Shown: positions 1-6,132, counted from the first letter of the stretch. The stretch: 6,132 nucleotides of DNA from Kiritimatiellia bacterium (GCA_017430155.1 JAFRNO010000645.1:1-6132), one strand, 5' to 3'. The notes: generated by a model not told the origin, from the letters alone. Program-made: numbers and translations.

Positions 1-21
1 ACCCGAATAAAGGTTGAAGAC

Positions 22-3000
22 ATGAAGCTGAAACGATTTGCCATTCTCGCCGTTCTGGCGGCCACGCTGGGCGTGGCGGCTGCAGAGTTCCGTCCCGTGG
101 CGGTGACGGCCGCCACCGAGACGTACGGCGCGCGTTTCTCCGCCGAGAAGATGGTCGACGGCGACCTCGCCACGTACGCGTGCTTCCAGGACGACTCGCG
201 CGACGGGTTCGACCCGAAGTCCGACCCGCCGTACGCGGCCGCGCCCGTCACGTGCGCGTTCGTGCTCGACCTCGGCGAGGAGCGGGAAGTGTCGGGCCTC
301 AAGCTCGTCTCGCGCAACTGCTGGGCGGCCACGATGGCGTCGGACGTGAGCGTGTGGGCGTGCTCCGACCCGCGCGGGGCGCGCGACCTCTCGCCGCTCG
401 CCGCGAACGCGGCCCTGCCGCCGATGGTCAACTCCTACGCGGCCTGCGTCACGTGGCCGAAGGCGCGGACGCGCTACCTGAAGGTGCGCGTGAACGACGC
501 GAACCGCAAGCCGTACCGTCCCGGCTTCACGTGGGTGATGTGGGAGTGGGCGCGGATGCACGGCGATCCGCTCAACGGCGACGGCAAGTTCTATAATTGC
601 CAGATCGCCGAGGTGGCGGCGTTCGACGCGCTGCCGGCGGACGCGCCCGTGCCGAACGCGGACGACGTCGCCTTCCCGCGCGGGCGGCTCGAGCGCGACT
701 GGATCTACCAGGACGCGGGGCTCAACGTCGCGAAGGTCTTCTCCTCGGCGAAGGACTGCGAGACGGAGCGCAAGATGGTGGCGAAGGCGCTCGCGGGCGT
801 GCCGGATGGCGAGGCGAAGGAACAGCTCCTCGCCGAGTTCGGCGCGCTCACGGACGCGGAGGCCGTCGGGAACGACTCGCGCTGGCGCGGCCTCTACCTG
901 CGCGCCTGCGCCGCGCGCCGCCGGGCGCGCCTCGCGAAGCTGCGCGCGAAGGCCAAGCAGTTCGTCTACACGAAGAACCACGTGTTCGGCGGCGAGCAGG
1001 GGCTCGTGAGCGCGTACGACCAGTGGGACGACCAGGTGAAGACGGAGTGCGGGAACTACAAGGGCTGGGCCGCCAGCCGGAAGGAGTCCCAGGACGGCAT
1101 GCCGCTCACCGAGATCGGCTCGCAGCTCTGCATCGGCACGGTGAACGCGGACGGCACGGTCTCGCACGAGGTGATTCTCGACAGGCCCGACGGCCTCATC
1201 GCGCATCCGAACCTCTCGTGGGACGGCAAGACGCTCGTCTTCGCCATGCGCGCGGACTTCACGAACGACTGCATGTCGCTCTACACGATGGACCTCGCCA
1301 CCCGCAAGGCGACGCGCATCACCTTCCCCGAGAGGGGCGCGGACGGGCGTCCGCTCGCCGTCACGGACACGGAGCCCGTCTGGCTGCCGAACGGCGACAT
1401 CGTCTTCACCTCCACGCGCTACTCGCGCATCTGCGACTGCTGGTACCGCGCGGGCGGCGACATCTACCGCTGCCGCGCCGACGGCTCGTTCCTGCGCCGC
1501 CTCACGAACGACGAGCTGATGACCGACCTCCCGCAGGTGACGATGGACGGGCGCGTCGTCTTCACGCGCTGGGAGTACAACGACCGCACGGCGCTCTACC
1601 TCCATCCGCTCATCGTGATGAACCCGGACGGCACGGGCCAGACCGAATGGTACGGCAACAACTCCGACTTCCCCAGCTCGATCATCCACGCGACGCCCGT
1701 GCCGGGCTCCCAGAAGCTGCTGGCCATCATCTCCGGGCATCACGTCCCCTACAAGGGCAAGCTCGCGCTCATCGACCGACAGGAGGGCACGCAGGCCGGC
1801 GAGGGCATCGAGTTCGTGGCCGGCGGCGCGCCGGACCGCACGCCGGGCCGCCACCGCCAGGATGTGAAGCCGCGCCACTTCAACGACTTCCGCATCGACG
1901 CCTTCGGGCAGGACGGCCCGCAGTGGGTCTCGTGCTTCGCGTTCGGCGAGACGGACTACCTCGTCTCCTTCCAGCCCGAGGGCTGCTGCCGGATGTACGG
2001 TCCGTACTGGCCGCGCTTCGGCGCGTACTGGCAGGACGCCGACGGCGCGCGCGAGCTGCTCGCGTACGACTGGAAGCAGTGCGTGGGCGGCGTGGTGCCG
2101 GTGATGCCGCGCGAAAGGCCCGTCCAGCGCGTGGACCTCGACCATCCGGAGGAGAACGACGGCACGTTCTACGTGCAGGACGTCTACCTCGGCCCCGGCC
2201 TCCAGGGCGTTCCGCGCGGAACGGTGAAGAAGCTGCGCGTGATGGCGCTCGAATACCGCACCGCGCGCCTCGGCTGGTGCGGGAACGGCGGCGAGTACGA
2301 GACGGGCCTGAACCAGACGCCCATCTCGCTCAACTCCGGCGCGTGGGACGTGAAGCACGTTCTCGGCGAGGTTGACGTGGAGGAGGACGGCAGCTGCCTC
2401 TTCAAGGTGCCCGCGCGGCAGGCCGTGTTCTTCCACCTGCTCGACGGCGAGGGGAAGTGCGTGCAGTCGATGCGCAGCTGGGCCACGCTCCAGCCGGGCG
2501 AATACTTCGGCTGCATCGGCTGCCACGAGCCGAAGCGCGGCGCGCTGCCGCCCGATTCGCGAAACGTGACCGCCGCGATGAAGAAACCCGCGCAGGCGCT
2601 CAAGCCGTTCGCGAACGGCACGAAGGAGCATCCGCTCGTGAAGCGCCTGCGCACCGAGAAGTGGTACGCGAGCACGGACAACTTCCTCGGCGTGAACGCG
2701 GCGCGCTCCACGGACCCCGACGCGCCCGTGGACGGCTTCAGCTTCCGCCGCGAGATCCAGCCGATCCTCGACCGCAACTGCACGCGCTGCCACGACGCGA
2801 AGCACCCCAAGCTCAACCTCACGGGCGCGCCGTTCCCGGATGACAAGGTGTGGCGCATCTCGAAGAACTACTACAACCCGAAGCGCGCCTGGACGCAGAG
2901 CTATGTGAACCTCACGGCGCACGGCAATCCGGACGCCTGCAAGTGGATGAAGTGGCTCAAGCCGCGCAGCCGCACGATGATGCTGCCGCCGTACCACATC

Positions 3001-3246
3001 GGCTCGTGCAAGAGCGAGATATTCAGGAAGTTCGACGGCGCGCACCACGGCGTGAAGCTCACGGACAACGAGAAGCGCGTGTTCGCGTGCTGGATCGACC
3101 TGCTCTGCCCGTTCGCCGGCTCCTTCGCCGAGGCGAACACCTGGACGGACGAGGAGAAGGCGATCTTCCTCCACTTCCAGGGCAAACGCGTGACGTACGC
3201 CGAGCGCGAGCGCGCCGATTTCATCAAAGAGCACACAAAGAAATGA
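22..3246 (+). CDS. Secreted di-heme c-type protein with discoidin-like domain and beta-propeller (hydrazine synthase alpha-like family)
   Basis: This 1074-residue protein starts at ATG 22, eight bases after AAAGG (9-13). The signal peptide has KLKR, a hydrophobic stretch at 6-20 and a likely cut after AAA at 19-21. Residues about 25-205 resemble an F5/8 type C (discoidin) sugar-binding fold. About 206-320 is a charged, probably helical linker. About 360-600 looks like a TolB/PD40 beta-propeller, with repeated blades such as DGKTLVFAMR (401-410), NGDIVFTSTR (457-466) and DGRVVFTRW (509-517). The C-terminal part has two heme c attachment motifs, CIGCH (831-835) and CTRCH (920-924). The second lies in the context REIQPILDRNC, usual for planctomycete-type cytochromes. 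MMLPPYHIGSC (986-996), followed by VKLTDNE and a CWIDL segment, matches the usual tail of the family; its Met residues could be distal ligands. Homologues are often named hydrazine synthase alpha-like, but nothing here indicates anammox, so the substrate and electron partner are unknown. Family assignment is from recalled motifs. The protein is cysteine-rich (29 Cys). Its stop overlaps the next gene's start. Confidence 0.88.
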   Translation: MKLKRFAILAVLAATLGVAAAEFRPVAVTAATETYGARFSAEKMVDGDLATYACFQDDSRDGFDPKSDPPYAAAPVTCAFVLDLGEEREVSGLKLVSRNCWAATMASDVSVWACSDPRGARDLSPLAANAALPPMVNSYAACVTWPKARTRYLKVRVNDANRKPYRPGFTWVMWEWARMHGDPLNGDGKFYNCQIAEVAAFDALPADAPVPNADDVAFPRGRLERDWIYQDAGLNVAKVFSSAKDCETERKMVAKALAGVPDGEAKEQLLAEFGALTDAEAVGNDSRWRGLYLRACAARRRARLAKLRAKAKQFVYTKNHVFGGEQGLVSAYDQWDDQVKTECGNYKGWAASRKESQDGMPLTEIGSQLCIGTVNADGTVSHEVILDRPDGLIAHPNLSWDGKTLVFAMRADFTNDCMSLYTMDLATRKATRITFPERGADGRPLAVTDTEPVWLPNGDIVFTSTRYSRICDCWYRAGGDIYRCRADGSFLRRLTNDELMTDLPQVTMDGRVVFTRWEYNDRTALYLHPLIVMNPDGTGQTEWYGNNSDFPSSIIHATPVPGSQKLLAIISGHHVPYKGKLALIDRQEGTQAGEGIEFVAGGAPDRTPGRHRQDVKPRHFNDFRIDAFGQDGPQWVSCFAFGETDYLVSFQPEGCCRMYGPYWPRFGAYWQDADGARELLAYDWKQCVGGVVPVMPRERPVQRVDLDHPEENDGTFYVQDVYLGPGLQGVPRGTVKKLRVMALEYRTARLGWCGNGGEYETGLNQTPISLNSGAWDVKHVLGEVDVEEDGSCLFKVPARQAVFFHLLDGEGKCVQSMRSWATLQPGEYFGCIGCHEPKRGALPPDSRNVTAAMKKPAQALKPFANGTKEHPLVKRLRTEKWYASTDNFLGVNAARSTDPDAPVDGFSFRREIQPILDRNCTRCHDAKHPKLNLTGAPFPDDKVWRISKNYYNPKRAWTQSYVNLTAHGNPDACKWMKWLKPRSRTMMLPPYHIGSCKSEIFRKFDGAHHGVKLTDNEKRVFACWIDLLCPFAGSFAEANTWTDEEKAIFLHFQGKRVTYAERERADFIKEHTKK
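3243..3246 (+). other. ATGA stop/start overlap joining genes 1 and 2
   Basis: The TGA stop of gene 1 (3244-3246) and the ATG of gene 2 (3243-3245) share four bases. This arrangement usually allows translational coupling by terminating ribosomes. The nearest purine run, AAAGAG at 3226-3231, is 11 bases upstream and is a weak Shine-Dalgarno, which fits coupling. If Met5 or Met8 is the true start, the genes are separated by 8 or 17 bases instead and the coupling argument weakens. Confidence 0.7.
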
Positions 3247-4988
3247 GCGGTAAAATGATCAAGATGGCAAGACTCTTCAGAATGTTTGCCGCGTTGCTGG
3301 CCGTGGAGGCTGTTGCGGCCATGCCCGCGATTAAGGTGCGGAACGGAGTGCCGAATGCCGCATTGTTCGCCAGGCGGAACGTGACGGGCAATCAGTATTT
3401 CTTCTGTTTGGGCGATTCGAAGTCGACGCCGTGGGTCGAATTTGCCCGCATCGTGGCAAAGGACCTGAACGTGCGGACGATTCCGCATGTCTACCCTGAA
3501 CCGGCGGGGGCGCGTTTTGCGCGCTACTCGTGCGTGAACGGACAGGCCATCTACGGTGAACGCGTCTGCAGCGGTTATCTTGCCGTGCTCGACTACTCGG
3601 CAACGGGAGCGCGGGGCGATGCGAAACGCGAGGCAGCCTATCTCGAGAATCTCGTGCGGGCGATCTACAGCTACCGTGCGACGCATAGCGTGGTCATCCT
3701 GCATACGACGCCTTCCCCTTACGTGGCCGAGGCCGAGAAGGTTGCGGATCACTACGGCATTCCCACGCTCGACTTGACGGATGCGAAGGACGCGGCAGAG
3801 CGTTCCGCCCGTCTGACGGCGTTTGCCGCCGCGCTTTTCAAGGATGCGGTCGTGCCGGCCAAGCCCGTGCCGCGCAAACTTCCGCCGCCGTTGCATCCGG
3901 GTGCGGAGCTGCGTCCCCAAATCGTCTCCTATGAGCATCCGGAGGTCCAGTTCGACGACGGATGGCTCGGCTGGCAGCGCCCGAATGTCCAGCAGGTACG
4001 CCATGTCATCGACGCGAAGCGCAAGGGCGCGAAGGTGACGCTGACGTTCACGGGCGGCGAAGTCGGCGTTTTCGACGAGGCGACGCCGCAGTCGTCGGCA
4101 TTTGCCGCCATGGTCGACGGGGGTGCGCCGCGCGTGGTTGCGCCGCCGGCGGGCGGGAAGGCGTCCCTGCGCCATACGCCGCTTTTCGAGGGACTTGACC
4201 CGGCGAGCGAGCACGTGTTGACGCTCGAGGTGCGGGACGATGCGCCGTTGCGTCTGGTCGGCTTCTCGCTCAGCGGTTCCGTCAAGGTGCCGAAGGAGAT
4301 GCGTTCGCCCCTTGAGCGGATGCGCCTGAAGTTGGAAGCGATGCCGCCGATGGCCTACGAACCGCCGTCCGGGCGATTCGAGTACATTCCCAAGACGATG
4401 CGCCGTCTCCGCGAGGGAGGGAACCTGACGATCGTCATGCTGGGCGACAGCATCGTCAACGACACGGCGTCTTCCCGGTTCGAGGAGCTCTTGATGAAGC
4501 GCTATCCGAAGTGCCGCATCCGCAAAGTCGTGAGCGTGCGGGGCAGCACGGGCTGCGACTGGTATGCGCAGGAGAACCGCGTGCGCGAATGGGCGCTCAA
4601 GTACAGGCCGGACCTGATGATGATCGGCGGCATTTCCCATCGCCCGGATCCCTCGAAAATGCGCGATGTGGTGCGGCAGATCCGTGCTGAAAAGCCGGAT
4701 ACGGAGTTCCTCCTCCTCACGCCCGTCTTTGGTTCGGAGGCCAATGAATGGAATCGGACCTGGACGCCGCAGATCGACCATACGACGCCAAATCCGCGCG
4801 CCATCATCGAGCGGATCGCCGCCGAGGAAGAATGCGCGTTCTTCGACATGGCGGGTCCGCTCGGCGTGTTCATCCGCGATTCCAAGATGGCGCGCGGGGC
4901 TTTTATGCGCGATGCCGTGCATGCGAACGAACGCGGCTTCGCGGTTTTGGGCGAACTGCTCAACCGCTGGTTCGCGCCTGAAAACTGA
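3243..4988 (+). CDS. Exported two-domain SGNH/GDSL hydrolase (probable carbohydrate esterase) with a degenerate first SGNH domain
   Basis: The 581-residue product begins at ATG 3243, overlapping the upstream stop as ATGA. Met5 (3255) and Met8 (3264) are alternative starts; all leave a signal peptide with hydrophobic core near 12-26. The open frame runs upstream to 2850, but that part lies inside gene 1 and has shadow-like composition. Residues about 38-202 look like an SGNH fold: GDS at 57-59, VVILHTTP at 150-157 and ADHYGIPTLDL at 168-178. The block III position reads DYSATG and no Asp-x-x-His follows, so this half is probably inactive. About 222-346 is a likely beta-sandwich. About 394-578 is a second SGNH domain: GDSIVND (401-407, Ser403), Gly434/Gly437 (block II), GGISH (462-466) at block III, and D557-A-V-H560 (block V). 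Known SGNH enzymes remove acetyl or other acyl groups from glycans and lipids; the substrate here is unknown. A sandwich before an SGNH domain recalls CE2-like esterases, but I cannot assign a CE family. Confidence 0.87.
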   Translation: MSGKMIKMARLFRMFAALLAVEAVAAMPAIKVRNGVPNAALFARRNVTGNQYFFCLGDSKSTPWVEFARIVAKDLNVRTIPHVYPEPAGARFARYSCVNGQAIYGERVCSGYLAVLDYSATGARGDAKREAAYLENLVRAIYSYRATHSVVILHTTPSPYVAEAEKVADHYGIPTLDLTDAKDAAERSARLTAFAAALFKDAVVPAKPVPRKLPPPLHPGAELRPQIVSYEHPEVQFDDGWLGWQRPNVQQVRHVIDAKRKGAKVTLTFTGGEVGVFDEATPQSSAFAAMVDGGAPRVVAPPAGGKASLRHTPLFEGLDPASEHVLTLEVRDDAPLRLVGFSLSGSVKVPKEMRSPLERMRLKLEAMPPMAYEPPSGRFEYIPKTMRRLREGGNLTIVMLGDSIVNDTASSRFEELLMKRYPKCRIRKVVSVRGSTGCDWYAQENRVREWALKYRPDLMMIGGISHRPDPSKMRDVVRQIRAEKPDTEFLLLTPVFGSEANEWNRTWTPQIDHTTPNPRAIIERIAAEEECAFFDMAGPLGVFIRDSKMARGAFMRDAVHANERGFAVLGELLNRWFAPEN

Positions 4989-5016
4989 CACGTGCGCGTC
5001 GGCCTCCACAAAGGAT

Positions 5017-5023
5017 GGGAGAG
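5017..5023 (+). promoter_or_regulatory. Ribosome binding site of the YafK-type gene
   Basis: GGGAGAG lies five bases before ATG 5029 and decides this start, because the open frame continues upstream inside the preceding SGNH gene to 4666. It is the most evident Shine-Dalgarno in the window, together with AAAGG at 9-13 before gene 1. A second purine cluster, AAGGA, sits at 5011-5015. Confidence 0.75.
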
Positions 5024-5028
5024 AAAAG

Positions 5029-5694
5029 ATGAAACTACGGGGCTTAGTCATTGGGATTGCCGTGGGTGGATTCGTCGTCGCTGGCGGCGTGAAGGCTTGT
5101 GCGGCGAGAACGGCGCGGCACACGGTGGAAGACAGAATGGCGGCGATTGTCGCCAAGAAGCCGAGTCTCAAAGGTGTGGCGAAAAGCGCGGGCGGGAAGT
5201 TGCGGATATTCGTATTCAAGAACGAGCGTTCCGTTGAAGTGCACGCACCTGGCTGGAAGGAGCCGCGGATCTATCCGATGACGGCGTTCAGCGGGACGCT
5301 GGGTCCGAAACTTCGGGAAGGGGACGGGCAAATCCCGGAAGGCATCTACGGCATTGAATACCTGAATCCGAATTCCAGTTACTACCTTTCGCTGAAGGTC
5401 TCGTATCCGAATGCTTCGGACAGGAAGCGCGCGAAGGCAGACGGCCGCACCAATCTCGGCGGCGATATCATGATTCACGGCAAGGCGGTGACGATTGGCT
5501 GCGTACCTGTCGGCGACGACGCGATCGAGGAGATATTCTATCTTGCTGCTGTGGTCGGCATCAAGAACGTTTCAGTTGTCATCGCTCCCTACGACATGCG
5601 CAAAGGGCGTAATTCCAAGCTGGAACGTTCGCCATTGGCATGGTACCCCGATCTCTGCCGCGAAATCTCAACCGCACTAGATGCCAATAATTAA
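5029..5694 (+). CDS. YafK-type L,D-transpeptidase-fold protein, exported
   Basis: This 221-residue protein belongs to the YkuD/YafK cysteine transpeptidase fold. The catalytic signature is present: DIMIHG (146-151, His150) and TIGC (155-158, Cys158), followed by VGDDAIEEIFYL as in YafK relatives. Upstream, YPMTAFSGTLGPKLREGDGQ (82-101) then IPEGIYGIEYLNPNSSYYLS also matches the family closely. YafK-family proteins act on peptidoglycan in the periplasm. E. coli YafK (DpaA) releases Braun lipoprotein from peptidoglycan, whereas other YkuD-fold members form 3-3 cross-links; the sequence does not tell which applies here. The N-terminus has a hydrophobic stretch at 6-20, then VKAC (21-24). Cys24 could be lipidated, but Lys in that lipobox is unusual, so a cleaved signal peptide or membrane anchor is equally possible. 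The gene follows the SGNH gene by 40 bases, probably in the same transcript. Its composition is clearly less GC-rich than gene 1. Confidence 0.9.
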   Translation: MKLRGLVIGIAVGGFVVAGGVKACAARTARHTVEDRMAAIVAKKPSLKGVAKSAGGKLRIFVFKNERSVEVHAPGWKEPRIYPMTAFSGTLGPKLREGDGQIPEGIYGIEYLNPNSSYYLSLKVSYPNASDRKRAKADGRTNLGGDIMIHGKAVTIGCVPVGDDAIEEIFYLAAVVGIKNVSVVIAPYDMRKGRNSKLERSPLAWYPDLCREISTALDANN

Positions 5695-5750
5695 GCCGCA
5701 ACGTTTGCCGATAGCTTGCAATTTTACTAGCGACAATCCAATCCATGCTT

Positions 5751-5890
5751 TGTTCCGCACCGTAATCTTGCCAATCGGGCCTTCGTAATCCGTTCCGCGT
5801 CGTAATCTTACCAGTTGACACGTCACCGTTCCGTATCGTAATCGTGTAACCCCGCATACGGCATATCGTTCCGCACCGTAATATTACGCT
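5751..5890. repeat. Cluster of four degenerate direct repeats, period 36-40 bases
   Basis: Four copies of the core GTTCCGYRYCGTAAT start at 5752, 5792, 5828 and 5868, giving spacings of 40, 36 and 40. All four keep GTTCCG and CGTAAT. Copies 1 and 4 are identical over 15 bases, while 2 and 3 differ only in the three bases between the conserved halves. The following bases are similar in copies 1 and 2 (CTTGCC, CTTACC) and drift in copies 3 and 4. An extra half-copy, CGTAATC, sits at 5784-5790. The spacers of about 21-25 bases are unrelated. The cluster could be binding sites for a protein, decayed tandem duplications, or part of a dispersed repeat; the sequence alone does not decide. Confidence 0.75.
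5877..5888. repeat. Perfect 12-base palindrome CGTAATATTACG
   Basis: CGTAATATTACG equals its own reverse complement. It arises at the end of the fourth repeat copy, where the usual CGTAATC is replaced by CGTAATA and continues into TTACG. Its size and symmetry suit a dimeric DNA-binding protein, but no neighbouring regulator gene is visible in the window and it may be chance within an AT-rich patch. Confidence 0.6.
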
Positions 5891-5960
5891 ATGGACCCAA
5901 TTGTGAGATGGGTGTGTTCAAAGTTAACAAGGTGGTACCGTGAATTTGAGATGGGAGAAC

Positions 5961-5973
5961 GCGTCGCGGACGC
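5961..5973. repeat. Short inverted repeat, 5-base arms
   Basis: GCGTC (5961-5965) and GACGC (5969-5973) pair around a three-base loop GCG. No T-run follows, so it is not an intrinsic terminator in either direction. It is one of several small hairpin-capable sequences in this tail. Confidence 0.4.
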
Positions 5974-6032
5974 TCCGTGTCGGAATCGTCTTGTTCTGCC
6001 GAGAAACTCGGGAATGTGGATTTGATGGGTCT

Positions 6033-6073
6033 GTGCCTGCGCTGAAAGGCACCCTCAGGCGACCCGACGTCGG
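6033..6073. repeat. Cluster of hairpin-capable inverted repeats
   Basis: GTGCC (6033-6037) pairs with GGCAC (6048-6052) around a ten-base loop. GCCTG (6035-6039) can alternatively pair with CAGGC (6056-6060), so the two stems are mutually exclusive. Just downstream CCGACGTCGG (6064-6073) is a perfect ten-base palindrome. No poly-T tract follows. Competing stems are seen in some regulatory RNAs, but stems of five pairs also occur by chance in GC-rich DNA. Confidence 0.35.
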
Positions 6074-6105
6074 AGAAGCCAACTGACAACCCGCTTCGGA
6101 ATGCG

Positions 6106-6119
6106 CGGAAAGTTTTCCG
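6106..6119. repeat. Inverted repeat CGGAAA-GT-TTTCCG
   Basis: CGGAAA (6106-6111) and TTTCCG (6114-6119) are complementary arms with only two bases between. The tight spacing suits a protein-bound operator better than an RNA hairpin, unless one pair opens. It lies 13 bases from the window end, so any gene it might control would be outside. Confidence 0.4.
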
Positions 6120-6132
6120 TTATCGCCGTAGG

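Larger units (their letters stand above)
5695..6132. other. Non-coding tail, no convincing gene
   Basis: This 438-base stretch follows the last gene and runs to the window edge. By hand count 5701-5940 has 116 G+C in 240, well below gene 1. Short open frames exist on both strands: 5891-6025 plus (44 codons), 5940-6086 plus from GTG (48 codons) and 5889-6089 minus (66 codons). They overlap one another, lack good ribosome sites and match no family I recognise. I see no tRNA, rRNA or strong terminator. It does contain a repeat cluster (5751-5890), a palindrome (5877-5888), a direct repeat of TGAGATGGG (5904-5912, 5947-5955) and several inverted repeats beyond 5960. Confidence 0.7.

Noticed and set aside
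597..2375. A 592-codon plus-strand frame nested in gene 1
   Set aside because: Arg-rich low-complexity translation with no motifs; it is a frame shadow of the heme protein.
2850..3242. Upstream extension of the SGNH gene to 2850
   Set aside because: This part overlaps the conserved C-terminus of gene 1, reads as Arg-rich shadow sequence, and would bury the signal peptide.
22..3246. True hydrazine synthase subunit of anammox metabolism
   Set aside because: Similarity is limited to the broad propeller and heme family. No other anammox genes are present, and the discoidin-like domain and esterase neighbour point elsewhere.
2901..5219. A 772-codon open frame on the minus strand opposite genes 2 and 3
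   Set aside because: Its product is rich in Arg and His without recognisable domains, and it lies antisense to two genes with clear catalytic motifs. Long antisense frames are common in GC-rich coding DNA.
5695..5730. Terminator after the YafK-type gene
   Set aside because: Only four-base stems (GCAA/TTGC) can be drawn before the ATTTTA run, too weak to call an intrinsic terminator.
5579..5857. Minus-strand 92-codon frame in which the repeats translate as similar ITxRNG segments
   Set aside because: It runs antisense into the end of the YafK-type gene, and the repeated residues follow from the DNA repeats. The 36-base and 40-base spacings differ by a non-multiple of three, so the repeats do not keep one reading frame.
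5751..5890. CRISPR array
   Set aside because: The conserved core is only about 15 bases, copies diverge, the spacers are about 21-25 bases and no cas gene is present.
5889..6089. Small open frames on both strands (5891-6025 plus, 5940-6086 plus, 5889-6089 minus)
   Set aside because: They overlap one another, have no convincing ribosome sites and no recognisable similarity; lengths of 44-66 codons are expected by chance.

Overview
The window carries three consecutive plus-strand genes followed by about 440 bases with no convincing gene. The base composition falls along the window. Hand counts of single 60-base lines give 45/60 G+C at 2041-2100, 37/60 at 3421-3480 and 28/60 at 5341-5400. The tail 5701-5940 has 116/240. 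The protein families point to the Planctomycetota-Verrucomicrobiota-Chlamydiota group, most likely a GC-rich Kiritimatiellota, Lentisphaerota or Verrucomicrobiota bacterium. The reasons are a secreted di-heme protein of the 'hydrazine synthase alpha-like' type (propeller plus CxxCH modules, common in that group) and an SGNH-esterase architecture of a style typical of it. The lineage is an inference; no marker gene is present.

Layout: (1) 22-3246, a 1074-residue exported protein with a discoidin-like domain, a TolB/PD40-like beta-propeller and two c-type heme sites. (2) 3243-4988, overlapping gene 1 by ATGA, a 581-residue exported protein with a degenerate SGNH domain, a beta-sandwich and a second SGNH domain that keeps its Ser and Asp-His catalytic residues. 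(3) 5029-5694, a 221-residue YafK-type L,D-transpeptidase-fold protein behind a clear Shine-Dalgarno. The overlap, the 40-base gap and the shared strand suggest one transcription unit. (4) 5695-6132, a lower-GC non-coding stretch with four copies of a GTTCCG...CGTAAT repeat spaced 40, 36 and 40 bases, a 12-base perfect palindrome in the last copy, and several short inverted repeats further on.

All three products appear to be sent across the inner membrane. Gene 1 would need periplasmic cytochrome c maturation, gene 2 looks like an ester-cleaving enzyme for a carbohydrate or similar substrate, and gene 3 acts on peptidoglycan or its protein links. A joint role at the cell envelope or in glycan use is plausible but not shown by the sequence. 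No complete new system can be claimed. The items most worth checking are the two-SGNH protein with a dead first half, the heme/propeller protein coupled to it, and the repeat cluster.
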